Shown: positions 1 to 8,953 of the stretch, piece after piece | How positions within the stretch are numbered: position 1 is the stretch's first letter | Layout: each line of letters begins with the position of its first letter | NCBI RefSeq assembly: GCF_014946725.1 | Contig: NZ_JACFXY010000001.1 | Location: 620,001 to 684,000 of the forward strand | Length of the DNA: 64,000 bases | Direction of reading: 5' to 3' | Source: Mixta mediterraneensis | GTDB lineage: Bacteria; Pseudomonadota; Gammaproteobacteria; Enterobacterales; Enterobacteriaceae | The notes under the pieces: generated by a model | Databases searched by the model: none | What the model saw: only the letters and a program-made list of their open reading frames with translations | What the model was told of the DNA's origin: nothing | Translations under genes and position numbers: made by a program

Positions 1-1389
1 TAACAGACGTTCATATTTGTGATTAACCGTCAGCGTGCGCATAGCGTGCTGATAGGCTTTGCGATGTTTACCTGAAAGCTTATGAAATAACCGGGTTTCA
101 ATGGGATGCTGACGTAAAAAGTCGTCATTAATCAGGGTGGTAAATGCCTCATAATTCAGTTGCATTAACGGCTGGTAAATCTCCAGTAATCCTTTAATTA
201 CCCGGTAGCCTTGTAATTCCAGCTGTTCAACTTCGGAATGATTAAATACCTGCTGACGAGCAACCGTTTTGAAAAGTTGTAATAGCCGCCCTTCTTCACC
301 GTCATCTTCTAATAATGCATGATTGAAACTGCCATCAAATATTGCGGGAAGGTTGTCAATAAAGCGTTTTACCGCGTAGGTGACCAGAACGTTTTGCACG
401 TTAACCCGTAGCGACATAAAGAACTGATCGCTGCGGCTGCGGCGTTTTTTGCTGCAGGCTTCACGCCACGCTTCACCGACTGTTCGGCTAAAGGCATCAT
501 TTGTTTTAATCGCTCCCCAGGCTTTGCTGAGAAATTCATACAAACTGTCTACATTAAATATCGCTTTTTCAACTGCATCATCCAGATCGGCGATGCAATA
601 AGAGATATCATCTGCAGCTTCCATAATATAAGTCAGTGGATACCGATGATGTTCTGCCATATTCGTCGCCGCACGCAGCTCGGCAATATACGCCTTCTCA
701 GATAAATAAAAGCCCGGCTTTTTCATCAGCACGCTATATTCCGCCGGTTTATCACCTTGCCACCATGCTGGCGCGGTATATTTTAAAATACAGGCAACCT
801 GCGAATAGCTGAGATTCAGTTGCAGCAGCGTATGCACCATACGAATTGCCTGCGCGTTGCCTTCAAAATGACACAAATCCTGACGAATCATTGCATTCAG
901 TTGATCAAATGCGCTGCGCTGCGCTTCGGTTTCCACGCCTGCAACGATAGGATCGACCAGGTTTGCGAGAAGATTATCTTCAAACCAGTCATTAATTGCC
1001 GCTTCACCAAAGTGACCAAACGGCGGATTGCCCACGTCATGCAGCAGACACGCCATCTCGACCAGGCTTTCGAACGCACCCTCTCGCTCATCCAGCCCGT
1101 ATTGCGCTAATCCGCCCTGCATTTTGAGAGCCTGCAGGATCTCTTTGCTGATATAGCGCCCGGTTTGTTGTACTTCGAGCGAATGCGTCAGGCGTGAACG
1201 TACCGCAGCATTACGCTCTAAAGGAAAAACCTGGGTTTTCTGTTGCAGACGACGAATGGCCGCCGAATTAATTATTCGCCCGCGGTCGCTCTCAAAGTGG
1301 CGGCTAATATAATATTCGCCTTCGGGATCTTTCCGACTGGTATAAGGGCGAGTAAAGCTGATCTTCGTCCTGAAATTGATCGCTGCCAT
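1..1389 (-). CDS. dgt: dGTP triphosphohydrolase Dgt (3' end outside window)
   Basis: HD-superfamily enzyme that hydrolyses dGTP to deoxyguanosine and tripolyphosphate. The frame is open from the ATG at 1389 to the window edge, giving 463 residues; the family is about 505, so roughly 40 C-terminal residues are missing. The N-terminus contains the family block [20 protein letters not shown], and the metal-binding HD pair is His117-Asp118 within [15 protein letters not shown], matching E. coli numbering. It is divergent from mtn, with about 95 bp between the two starts. I saw nothing unusual in the readable part. Confidence 0.95.
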   Translation of the reverse strand, partial: MAAINFRTKISFTRPYTSRKDPEGEYYISRHFESDRGRIINSAAIRRLQQKTQVFPLERNAAVRSRLTHSLEVQQTGRYISKEILQALKMQGGLAQYGLDEREGAFESLVEMACLLHDVGNPPFGHFGEAAINDWFEDNLLANLVDPIVAGVETEAQRSAFDQLNAMIRQDLCHFEGNAQAIRMVHTLLQLNLSYSQVACILKYTAPAWWQGDKPAEYSVLMKKPGFYLSEKAYIAELRAATNMAEHHRYPLTYIMEAADDISYCIADLDDAVEKAIFNVDSLYEFLSKAWGAIKTNDAFSRTVGEAWREACSKKRRSRSDQFFMSLRVNVQNVLVTYAVKRFIDNLPAIFDGSFNHALLEDDGEEGRLLQLFKTVARQQVFNHSEVEQLELQGYRVIKGLLEIYQPLMQLNYEAFTTLINDDFLRQHPIETRLFHKLSGKHRKAYQHAMRTLTVNHKYERLL

Positions 1390-1485
1390 TGATTACCCCT
1401 TATTTTTTCGTGAATTAATCCCCTGCCAGCCATGATAGACTATGCCTCAATTTCGTCGAAAACATCTACCTTAGCGAGACTCTTT

Positions 1486-2184
1486 ATGAAAGCAGGCATT
1501 ATTGGCGCGATTGAGCAGGAAGTTGCTCTGCTGCGTGACAAAATCGAAAACCGCCAAACCTTATCGCTGGCTGGTTGTGAAATTTACACTGGCACGCTGA
1601 ATAACGTTGAGGTTGCACTGCTGAAATCGGGCATCGGTAAAACTGCCGCCGCAATGGGCACTACGCTGCTGCTGCAGCTGTGCAAGCCGGATGTAATAAT
1701 TAACACGGGTTCTGCGGGTGGATTAGTCCCAACGCTGAACGTGGGCGATATTGTGGTATCCGAAGAGGTGCGTTATCACGATGCTGACGTTACCGCTTTT
1801 GGCTATGAGCCAGGTCAAATGGCCGGCTGCCCGGCGGCGTTTGTTGCCGATGCCACCCTGATTGCGCAAGCGGAAGCCTGCATTCAGCAGCTAGAACTGA
1901 ATGCGGTTCGCGGCCTGGTGGTCAGCGGTGATGCGTTTATCAACGGTGCTGAGCCGCTGGCACGCATCCGCAACACTTTCCCACAGGCCATTGCCGTTGA
2001 GATGGAAGCCAGCGCCATTGGTCACGTTTGCCATCAATTCCAGGTGCCTTTTGTGGTGGTGCGCGCCATTTCCGATGTCGCCGATCAGGAATCACACCTG
2101 AGCTTTGAGGAGTTTCTCAGCGTGGCGGCAAACCAGTCATCATTGATGGTTGAAAACCTGCTGGCGCGTCTGGCACGTGGCTAA
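1486..2184 (+). CDS. mtn: 5'-methylthioadenosine/S-adenosylhomocysteine nucleosidase
   Basis: Cleaves the glycosidic bond of methylthioadenosine, S-adenosylhomocysteine and 5'-deoxyadenosine in the cytosol, linking SAM-dependent reactions and polyamine synthesis to methionine salvage. The ATG at 1486 gives 232 residues, the E. coli length, with the start [13 protein letters not shown]; an upstream in-frame ATG at 1432 would add 18 residues that do not look family-like. Catalytic Glu12 and the VEMEAS and RAISDVAD motifs (the latter carrying the catalytic Asp) are present. The stop overlaps the btuF start, as expected for a translationally coupled mtn-btuF pair. Confidence 0.96.
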   Translation: MKAGIIGAIEQEVALLRDKIENRQTLSLAGCEIYTGTLNNVEVALLKSGIGKTAAAMGTTLLLQLCKPDVIINTGSAGGLVPTLNVGDIVVSEEVRYHDADVTAFGYEPGQMAGCPAAFVADATLIAQAEACIQQLELNAVRGLVVSGDAFINGAEPLARIRNTFPQAIAVEMEASAIGHVCHQFQVPFVVVRAISDVADQESHLSFEEFLSVAANQSSLMVENLLARLARG

Positions 2185-2974
2185 ACGTTTTCTGTTCTGC
2201 TGGCTGCTGCTGTTTAGCGGCAGTCTGTTTGCTTCCCCACCGCGCGTTATCACCCTTGCTCCCCATTTGACCGAGATGGCCTTTGCCGCAGGCATTACGC
2301 CAGTGGCGGTCAGTGCCTGGTCTGATTATCCGCCTGCGGCTAAAAAAATTGAGCAGGTCGCTAACTGGCAAGGCATTAAAGTTGAGCGTATTTTGCGGCT
2401 AAAACCGGATGTCGTGTTGGCGTGGCGGGGTGGCAATCCACAACGTCAGATTGATCAATTACAGCAGGCAGGCATAAAAGTTGTATGGATTGATCCCGCT
2501 AACCTGGCTGGCATGATCGATGCGCTGGCCTCGCTGGGCCAATGGAGTCCCCATCCAGACCAGGCGGCGAAAGCCGCACAGCAGCTACGCCAACAGGAAG
2601 CCGACCTTCGTCAGCGTTATCATACGCAAAAACCCATTCCGTTATTTTTGCAATTTGGTCAGCACCCGCTATTTACCTCTGCCAAAGCCACCCTGCAAAA
2701 TGACATCGTCAGGCTGTGCGGCGGTGAAAATATCTTTGCCGATAGCCGTGTCAGCTGGCCGCAGGTCAGCCGGGAACAGGTGCTGATGCGTCACCCGCAG
2801 GCGATTGTCATTGGCGGCGATGCGCAGCAGGCCAAAAACGTGCAGCAATTCTGGCAGCCGCAGCTTTATGTCCCGGTGATTGCGATTAACGATAACTGGC
2901 TTAGCCGTCCCGGTCCACGACTGCTGTTAGCAGCAAAACAGCTGTGTAACGCGCTACATCCAGCACAAAAATAA
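2177..2974 (+). CDS. btuF: Vitamin B12 periplasmic binding protein BtuF
   Basis: Periplasmic cobalamin-binding component of the BtuCDF ABC importer. I chose the GTG at 2177, inside the last codons of mtn, because it gives a VAKRFLF... start that aligns with E. coli MAKSLFR and a 265-residue product (E. coli 266). An ATG at 2150 would add nine unlike residues. A hydrophobic signal peptide ends near ASPPRVITL. The class III binding-protein pattern [18 protein letters not shown] and the conserved [14 protein letters not shown] segment are clear. btuC and btuD are not in the window. Confidence 0.93.
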   Translation: MAKRFLFCWLLLFSGSLFASPPRVITLAPHLTEMAFAAGITPVAVSAWSDYPPAAKKIEQVANWQGIKVERILRLKPDVVLAWRGGNPQRQIDQLQQAGIKVVWIDPANLAGMIDALASLGQWSPHPDQAAKAAQQLRQQEADLRQRYHTQKPIPLFLQFGQHPLFTSAKATLQNDIVRLCGGENIFADSRVSWPQVSREQVLMRHPQAIVIGGDAQQAKNVQQFWQPQLYVPVIAINDNWLSRPGPRLLLAAKQLCNALHPAQK

Positions 2975-3091
2975 CTTCTTCGATTAAAGAAAATCCCATC
3001 ATTGCCGTTGATCAATAAATGAGACGCGCAAGCCACGTATGCTCGTCGTCCTTTTGCGCTCAGGCGCTTTTGACTACACCAGGAACTAAAC

Positions 3092-3343
3092 ATGACCAGA
3101 ATAGTGATTCTGGCCATAGGGCTGATGATGGCTGGCATTACAACTGCGGGGTCACTCACCGGCGCTATCGCCGTTAAGCTGAATATTTTCTCACGCTGTG
3201 AATTCACTCGCGTCAGGCCCCAGGCCGCACCTCAGATAAACTGCGGAGGTCATTTCAGCGCACAGCCGCGCATAACGTATAGCGTACTAAAACGCGACTC
3301 CCGGCAGGAAAAAACCGCCCGGTTAGTGACCATTGAGTGGTAA
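3092..3343 (+). CDS. Small putative secreted or membrane protein, unknown function
   Basis: An 83-residue reading frame with an AGGAAC ribosome-binding site just before the ATG. Residues 1-30 are hydrophobic and rich in Gly, Ala and Ile, like a signal peptide or anchor; the rest is short, basic and has two cysteines (Cys36 and Cys51), which would suit a periplasmic disulfide. I do not recognise the family. It sits where E. coli carries yadS, but it does not look like a TRIC channel, which is far longer. The frame, start signal and position between btuF and erpA support a real gene moderately. Confidence 0.5.
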   Translation: MTRIVILAIGLMMAGITTAGSLTGAIAVKLNIFSRCEFTRVRPQAAPQINCGGHFSAQPRITYSVLKRDSRQEKTARLVTIEW

Positions 3344-3372
3344 ACGAGGCCGCCTGACAGCGGCCGGCGAAA

Positions 3373-3720
3373 TCAGATACTGAAGGAAGAACCGCAGCCG
3401 CAGGTGGTTTTGGCATTGGGATTGGTCACGATAAAACGTGAACCTTCCAGTCCTTCGGTGTAATCCACCGAACCACCCACCAGATATTGCAGACTCATTG
3501 GATCGACAACCAGCGCTACGCCCTGCTTCTCAATCGTCATATCACCGTCATTTATTTGGTCATCAAACGTGAAACCATACTGAAATCCGCTGCATCCCCC
3601 ACCGGTAATGTAAACGCGCAGCTTCAGCGCCGGGTTCTCTTCATCAGCAATCAGGTTCTTCACCTTGCTGGCTGCTGCATCGGTAAATTGCAACGGCAGT
3701 GCTGCTACTTCATCACTCAT
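3373..3720 (-). CDS. erpA: Iron-sulfur cluster insertion protein ErpA
   Basis: A-type carrier that delivers Fe-S clusters to essential apoproteins, including IspG and IspH. The product has 115 residues (E. coli 114). The three ligand cysteines are visible: Cys43 in GGGCSGF, and Cys107 and Cys109 in the C-terminal TTCGCGSSF. It is transcribed divergently from hemL across about 200 bp and ends close to the convergent small gene at 3092-3343. clcA, which lies between erpA and hemL in E. coli, is absent. Confidence 0.96.
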   Translation of the reverse strand: MSDEVAALPLQFTDAAASKVKNLIADEENPALKLRVYITGGGCSGFQYGFTFDDQINDGDMTIEKQGVALVVDPMSLQYLVGGSVDYTEGLEGSRFIVTNPNAKTTCGCGSSFSI

Positions 3721-3924
3721 ATTTGACTCCAGTAAACGTCCAGGTCAGAAAACGACCTTAATTTCGCTATTATCTGCCAGCACTCCTGTGCAATCAAGTT
3801 TTGAGCTTCGCACTCTGTGCCGCCTTCGCAAAGGTTAGCCAGGTTACGGGCTGTTCCACCCTTTCGCCCACCGCGCCTCTTCCGTAGAATGGCGCAATAT
3901 TTTACTGAACTGCTGGAGCCGAAA

Positions 3925-5205
3925 ATGAGTAAGTCTGAAAACCTGTTCGCCGAGGCGCAACGCCTGATTCCTGGCGGCGTTAACTCGCCGGTACGTGCGT
4001 TTACCGGTGTGGGCGGCGCACCGCTGTTCATTGAACACGCTGACGGCGCATATCTTTATGATGCTGATGGCAACGCCTATATCGACTATGTCGGTTCGTG
4101 GGGTCCGATGGTGCTGGGCCATAACAACGCTGAAATTCGTAATGCGGTGATTGAAGCGGCACAGCGCAGCCTGAGTTTTGGCGCGCCCACCGAAATGGAA
4201 GTCACTATGGCGCAGCTGGTCTGCGAGCTGATGCCCTCCATGGAAATGGTGCGTATGGTGAACTCCGGCACCGAAGCAACAATGAGCGCGATTCGCCTGG
4301 CGCGCGGTTTCACCGGACGCGATAAAATCATCAAATTTGAAGGCTGCTATCACGGTCACGCCGATCACCTGCTGGTGAAAGCCGGTTCCGGCGCATTGAC
4401 GCTGGGCCAGCCAAATTCTCCGGGCGTGCCTGCTGACTTCGCAAAACATACGCTGACCTGTACGTATAATGACCTTGATTCGGTACGAGCGGCATTTGAA
4501 CGCTATCCGAACGCGATCGCCTGTATCATCGTTGAACCCGTAGCAGGCAACATGAACTGTATTCCGCCACAGCCAGATTTCCTGCCCGGCCTGCGCGCGC
4601 TGTGTGATGAGTTTGGTGCCTTGCTGATTATTGATGAAGTGATGACCGGTTTCCGCGTCGCGCTGGGTGGCGCGCAGGCGTATTACAATGTGTTGCCTGA
4701 TTTGACCTGCCTCGGCAAAATCATCGGCGGCGGTATGCCGGTGGGTGCGTTTGGCGGTCGTCGCGACGTGATGACCGCGCTGGCCCCAACCGGCCCGGTT
4801 TATCAGGCGGGAACCCTGTCCGGCAATCCCATTGCAATGGCGGCGGGTTATGCCTGTTTAAGCCAGATTGCTCAGCCGGGCATTCATCAAACGCTGACCG
4901 AACTGACCACCCGACTGGCTGAAGGTCTGCTGCATGCCGCACAACAGGAGAATATTCCGTTGGTAGTCAATCATGTCGGCGGTATGTTTGGCGTGTTCTT
5001 TACCGATGCGGAAAGGGTTACCTGTTACGCTGACGTCACAAAATGCGATATTGAACGCTTTAAGAAATTCTTCCACTTAATGCTGGAAGAAGGCGTTTAT
5101 CTTGCGCCATCAGCGTTTGAGGCTGGCTTTATGTCACTGGCGCATAGCCCAGAGGACATCCAGCGTACCATCGATGCGGCGCGTCGCTGTTTCGCGAAAC
5201 TGTAA
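3925..5205 (+). CDS. hemL: Glutamate-1-semialdehyde 2,1-aminomutase
   Basis: PLP enzyme that converts glutamate-1-semialdehyde to 5-aminolevulinate in C5 heme biosynthesis. The ATG at 3925 gives 426 residues, identical to the E. coli length, starting [22 protein letters not shown]; the frame stays open 36 codons upstream but those residues are not family-like. Lys265 in [17 protein letters not shown] is the Schiff-base lysine, and [12 protein letters not shown] carries the cofactor Asp. It is monocistronic, and its stop abuts the hairpin shared with the convergent fhu operon. Confidence 0.96.
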   Translation: MSKSENLFAEAQRLIPGGVNSPVRAFTGVGGAPLFIEHADGAYLYDADGNAYIDYVGSWGPMVLGHNNAEIRNAVIEAAQRSLSFGAPTEMEVTMAQLVCELMPSMEMVRMVNSGTEATMSAIRLARGFTGRDKIIKFEGCYHGHADHLLVKAGSGALTLGQPNSPGVPADFAKHTLTCTYNDLDSVRAAFERYPNAIACIIVEPVAGNMNCIPPQPDFLPGLRALCDEFGALLIIDEVMTGFRVALGGAQAYYNVLPDLTCLGKIIGGGMPVGAFGGRRDVMTALAPTGPVYQAGTLSGNPIAMAAGYACLSQIAQPGIHQTLTELTTRLAEGLLHAAQQENIPLVVNHVGGMFGVFFTDAERVTCYADVTKCDIERFKKFFHLMLEEGVYLAPSAFEAGFMSLAHSPEDIQRTIDAARRCFAKL

Positions 5206-5208
5206 TAA

Positions 5209-5232
5209 AAAAGACCGGTGCGAGCCGGTCTT
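5209..5232 (-). terminator. Rho-independent terminator of the fhu operon
   Basis: Perfect inverted repeat AAGACCGG / CCGGTCTT with a short GCGAG-type loop. On the minus strand it is followed by a run of T residues, so it best terminates fhuACDB transcripts 19 bp after fhuB; read rightward it lacks a T-run and would stop hemL less well. Confidence 0.8.
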
Positions 5233-5250
5233 AACCGTTTCGATGAGGGC

Positions 5251-7230
5251 TTAACGCGATCGGCGCAATAGCCAAATGAAGTAAGGCGCGCCTAAAAACG
5301 TTGCCATCAAGCCTGCCGGTATCTGATCCGGAAATGCCAGCATCCGCCCACACCAGTCGGCACATACCATTAATCCCGCGCCCAGTAGGCCTGCCAGTAA
5401 CACCTGCGGTAACGCACGGCGGAAGCCCAACATGCGTGCGATATGCGGTGCCATCAGACCAATGAAGCTCAGCGGGCCGATAGTGAGGGTGGCCGTGGCC
5501 GTCAGCGCAGCCGCCAGCAGCAACAGGCTGAGACGTGATGGCGTCAGCGCCATTCCCGCCGAACGCGCCGTGGCGCTGCCAAGGGGCAGCAGCGTCAACC
5601 AACGACTTGCCAGCGGTGCCAGCGACACCAATACCAGCGCGCAAACCGCACTCTGTATCGCCTGCTTGCCGCTGATATTGTAGGTTGAACCCGAAATCCA
5701 GCTAAGCAAACCGCCCATGCGTGGATCACCGCTCGCCAGCAAAAGCATCAATAACGTCACAAAAGCGCTATTCAGCGCCATGCCGGCCAATAGCATGCGC
5801 TCCGGTGAAAAACCGCCGCGGCTGGCAACCAACATAATGATCAGCAAAGTAACGCCTGCGCCAATGACACCAGCGGGTAGCAGAAACGCCAGCGCATCGC
5901 CCGGCACAAAAAACAGCATGATCACGACGCCAAAAGCGGCGCCTGAACTGATACCTAAGACTTCCGGGCTGGCCATTGGGTTACCGGTCAAGCGCTGAAT
6001 CAAACTGCCCGCCACGCCCAGCATCAAACCCACTACCAGCGCCGCCAGCAAACGTGGCGTCCGCCACGGTATCAGCTGCTGAAACATCTCGCCGCTTGCC
6101 CAAATCCACCCTTGTCCATCCCGTCCAAACGCCAGACCAAACCACGCCAGCAGCGTTAACACCGCTAAAGCTATTAAACACCAGCGTCCGACTGCTTGCC
6201 GCTCGGCGGGTATCTTGTCGCCCTGATTCATCGCAGGCGGCACCGAACCGGTGCGCAGACGCGGCAGCAGCCACAGCAGAATCGGCACGCCCAGCAGTGC
6301 GGTAGCCGTGCCGGTTGAAACTTCGCGCCAGTGTGCGCTGAGCCACAATACGCAGGCGTCTGCCAGCCATAGCAGCAGCGCACCAATCAGCGGCGCGAGC
6401 AACATACGACTGAGTAAACGGCGCCCGCCCAGCAGTTTCGCCAGCAGCGGGGCAAACAGGCCGATAAAGCCAATAATGCCCGCAGCATTGACCAGCTGTG
6501 CGCTAAGCAAAATCGCCAGCGCCAGACCGCCCAACCTGGCCAGCGAAAGCGCAAGACCGAGGTTGCTGGCAACGCCATCATCCAGTCCCATCAACGTCAA
6601 TGGCCGTAGCAGCGCCAGCGCCACCACAAAGGCCAGCAGCAGGCGCGGCCACAGTTGACTGACGTTTTCCCAGCCCATTTGATTCAGTGAGCCGGTGCTC
6701 CACAGGAACATATTTTGTAGCTGATCGTGGTTAAAAACGGCAAAGATCTGATTCACCGCGCCGCTATACAGGCTTAGCACTAAACCCGCCAGGATGAGCG
6801 TAACCGGCGACAGGCGCTTGCCCCACGCAACGCCAAATACAATCGCGCCCACCAGTGCTGCGCCCCCTAACGCGGCAAACTGCTGCGTTAGGGCGCCGCC
6901 CGGCAGCTGCCACAGCGTTGCAACCGTAATGCCAAGCTGTGCGCCCGATGACACACCCAGCGTAGTCGGTTCCGCCAGTGGGTTGCGCAATACCTGCTGG
7001 AATAGCAAACCGGCTAATCCCAGCCCTGCTCCCACTAACAATGCCAATACCAGCCGCGACAGCAAACTATGGTGAAACACCATCTGCTGCATATTATCCG
7101 CATCTGGCGACCACAGCGCCTGTAACCATTGCGCCAGTGGCAATGCCTGGCGCAAATTAACCAGCGTTAACTCAAGCGCCAGCAAAAACAGCCCGCTCAA
7201 TAGCGCTGCGGGGAAAAGACGATGGCGCAT
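5251..7230 (-). CDS. fhuB: Ferrichrome ABC transporter permease FhuB
   Basis: Inner-membrane permease for Fe(III)-hydroxamate import, working with FhuC and FhuD. It is a fused double permease: residues 1-330 and 331-659 are homologous halves, each hydrophobic throughout, with the paired coupling motifs GFIGLFAPLLAKLLG and SFIGLMAPHIARMLG. The ATG at 7230 shares its A with the fhuD stop (ATGA overlap) and gives 659 residues (E. coli 660). The frame is open 42 codons upstream, but that part lies inside fhuD and is not permease-like. Last gene of fhuACDB. Confidence 0.96.
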   Translation of the reverse strand: MRHRLFPAALLSGLFLLALELTLVNLRQALPLAQWLQALWSPDADNMQQMVFHHSLLSRLVLALLVGAGLGLAGLLFQQVLRNPLAEPTTLGVSSGAQLGITVATLWQLPGGALTQQFAALGGAALVGAIVFGVAWGKRLSPVTLILAGLVLSLYSGAVNQIFAVFNHDQLQNMFLWSTGSLNQMGWENVSQLWPRLLLAFVVALALLRPLTLMGLDDGVASNLGLALSLARLGGLALAILLSAQLVNAAGIIGFIGLFAPLLAKLLGGRRLLSRMLLAPLIGALLLWLADACVLWLSAHWREVSTGTATALLGVPILLWLLPRLRTGSVPPAMNQGDKIPAERQAVGRWCLIALAVLTLLAWFGLAFGRDGQGWIWASGEMFQQLIPWRTPRLLAALVVGLMLGVAGSLIQRLTGNPMASPEVLGISSGAAFGVVIMLFFVPGDALAFLLPAGVIGAGVTLLIIMLVASRGGFSPERMLLAGMALNSAFVTLLMLLLASGDPRMGGLLSWISGSTYNISGKQAIQSAVCALVLVSLAPLASRWLTLLPLGSATARSAGMALTPSRLSLLLLAAALTATATLTIGPLSFIGLMAPHIARMLGFRRALPQVLLAGLLGAGLMVCADWCGRMLAFPDQIPAGLMATFLGAPYFIWLLRRSR

Positions 7231-8111
7231 CAGCGTGTCTCCAGCGCGCGTTCCAGCACGCGAACAAAATGCAGCGCCGACAGGGTCGCGCCGTAATACC
7301 ACACCGCCGGAACGCGTTGAAAACGGCCCGCACGAATAAACAGCAGCGATTGCCACAGTGGACTGCGCATCAACTGCTGCATATCGGCTTCATTGTCATG
7401 GTCGAAGCAGATCACCTCCACATCGCTGAACCCGGCCAGCCGTTCAATCCCTACTACTGCGCTGCCCCAGAAATTGGTTTCGCCTTGCCAGGCGCTTTTC
7501 AGGCCGAGAATAGTCATCACTTCAAGAAACAGGCTGTTTTTGCCAAAGGTGATGGCATGGCGGCTGTCAAGCAATGACATCAGCAGAATGGGTCGCGCCG
7601 CGTAAGGTGCCAGACGCTGACGCGCCGCTGCGAGTTGGGAATCGACAAATTTCAAATGCTTTTCGGCCTGCGCCTCACATCCAAGGCGTTTGCCTAATTC
7701 CTGCAGCGAGGTTCGCGCAGTACTGAACGGTTTGCCATCACCGCTGTTGAGATCAAAACCCATAATCGGCGCGATGCGTGTCAGCTTCTCTTTCGGCGGA
7801 CCATAGCCGTTGGAACACAGAATTAGCGAGGGTTGCATCTGCGTCATCAGTTCAAGATTGGGTTCGGTACGCAAACCAACGTCCACCACGCCCGCAGGCA
7901 GCGGCGGATCGCCGACCCAGACGTTGTAGTTATGCATATCAGCGACGCCGAGTGGCGTAACACCTAACGCCAACAGCAGTTCAGTAGGCAACCACTCCAG
8001 CGCAATAATACGCTGCGGATCCAAAGGTGCGGCAGGCAAAGGGAAGCTGCTGAGTAACGGCGACAACGCCATAGCCACCATCAAACGGCGGCGAAAAAGA
8101 TCGGGCATCAT
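7230..8111 (-). CDS. fhuD: Ferrichrome-binding periplasmic protein FhuD
   Basis: Periplasmic receptor that passes hydroxamate siderophores from FhuA to FhuBC. The N-terminus MMPDLFRRRLMVAMALSPLL has an arginine run before a hydrophobic core, like the Tat signal of E. coli FhuD. The binding-protein domain follows with DPQRIIALEWLPTELLLALG and the conserved ALRTEPNLE-like and NFWGSAVVGIERLAG segments. Adjacent ATGs at 8111 and 8108 share an AGGAAGAGG ribosome-binding site; either fits (about 292 residues). It begins 7 bp after fhuC and overlaps fhuB by one base. Confidence 0.95.
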   Translation of the reverse strand: MMPDLFRRRLMVAMALSPLLSSFPLPAAPLDPQRIIALEWLPTELLLALGVTPLGVADMHNYNVWVGDPPLPAGVVDVGLRTEPNLELMTQMQPSLILCSNGYGPPKEKLTRIAPIMGFDLNSGDGKPFSTARTSLQELGKRLGCEAQAEKHLKFVDSQLAAARQRLAPYAARPILLMSLLDSRHAITFGKNSLFLEVMTILGLKSAWQGETNFWGSAVVGIERLAGFSDVEVICFDHDNEADMQQLMRSPLWQSLLFIRAGRFQRVPAVWYYGATLSALHFVRVLERALETR

Positions 8112-8118
8112 CCTCTTC

Positions 8119-8913
8119 CTAATAAACAAAACTGACCGGTGCGCCGCCCTGCGGATGAGGCAAAATACCCATTGGAATCCCGTAAATCGCCGCCAGCACG
8201 TCGGCCTGCATGATAGTTTCCGGTCCACCTTCGGCAATCATCGAACCGTGACGTAACGCCACCAGATGATCGCAGTAACGCGCCGCCATATTAATGTCGT
8301 GTAATACCGCAATGACCGTTAAGCCACGATCGCGGCTGAGGTGCTGAATCAGCGCCAGCACGTCAACCTGATGTGCAATATCTAACGCTGAGGTCGGCTC
8401 GTCCAGCAATAAGCAGCGACTGTTTTGCGCCACCAGCATTGCCAGCCACGCACGCTGTCGCTCCCCACCGGACAGGCTGTCCACCAGTCGGCCAGCAAAG
8501 GGTTTGAGCCCAACCAGCGTAATCGCTTCATCAACGCGATGGCGATCTTCCTGGCCAAAACGGCCCAGCGCGCCATGCCACGGATAGCGGCCAATCGCCA
8601 CCAATTCGCGTACCGTCATGCCTTCAGCGGCGGGGAGCTGCTGTGGCAGGTAAGCCACCTGACGCGCAAAGGCTTTACCGTTCCAGCTTTCTACCGGCCG
8701 ATCGTTTAGTAAGACCTGACCATGGCTGGCGGCGTGATGGCGACCAAGCATCTTCAGCAGGGTCGATTTCCCCGATCCGTTATGCCCAATCAATGCGGTG
8801 ACTTTGCCAGGCGGAAAAGTAAGCGTGAGCGGATGAAGCAGCGTGCGGCCAGGCACGTGAAAGCTGACATCTTGCAGTGTAAAAGTAGCTTCTTCGGCGT
8901 GCTGATGCTGCAT
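8119..8913 (-). CDS. fhuC: Ferrichrome ABC transporter ATPase FhuC
   Basis: Cytoplasmic ATPase energising FhuB. The start at 8913, behind an AGGGA ribosome-binding site, gives 264 residues (E. coli 265); an upstream extension of 45 codons is an artefact running into fhuA. Walker A GHNGSGKST lies at about residues 43-51, followed by the ABC signature LSGGERQR, Walker B CLLLDEPTSALD and the switch histidine in AVLHDINMA. It lies 40 bp after fhuA in the operon. Confidence 0.97.
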   Translation of the reverse strand: MQHQHAEEATFTLQDVSFHVPGRTLLHPLTLTFPPGKVTALIGHNGSGKSTLLKMLGRHHAASHGQVLLNDRPVESWNGKAFARQVAYLPQQLPAAEGMTVRELVAIGRYPWHGALGRFGQEDRHRVDEAITLVGLKPFAGRLVDSLSGGERQRAWLAMLVAQNSRCLLLDEPTSALDIAHQVDVLALIQHLSRDRGLTVIAVLHDINMAARYCDHLVALRHGSMIAEGGPETIMQADVLAAIYGIPMGILPHPQGGAPVSFVY

Positions 8914-8953
8914 GAGAATCCCTGTAAAACGGGCGCCGAAGCGCCCAGGTAAG

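Noticed and set aside
5432..7160. Plus-strand Pro/Ala/Ser-rich frames opposite fhuB
   Set aside because: They mirror the Leu/Gly/Ala codons of a membrane protein gene; typical antisense artefacts.
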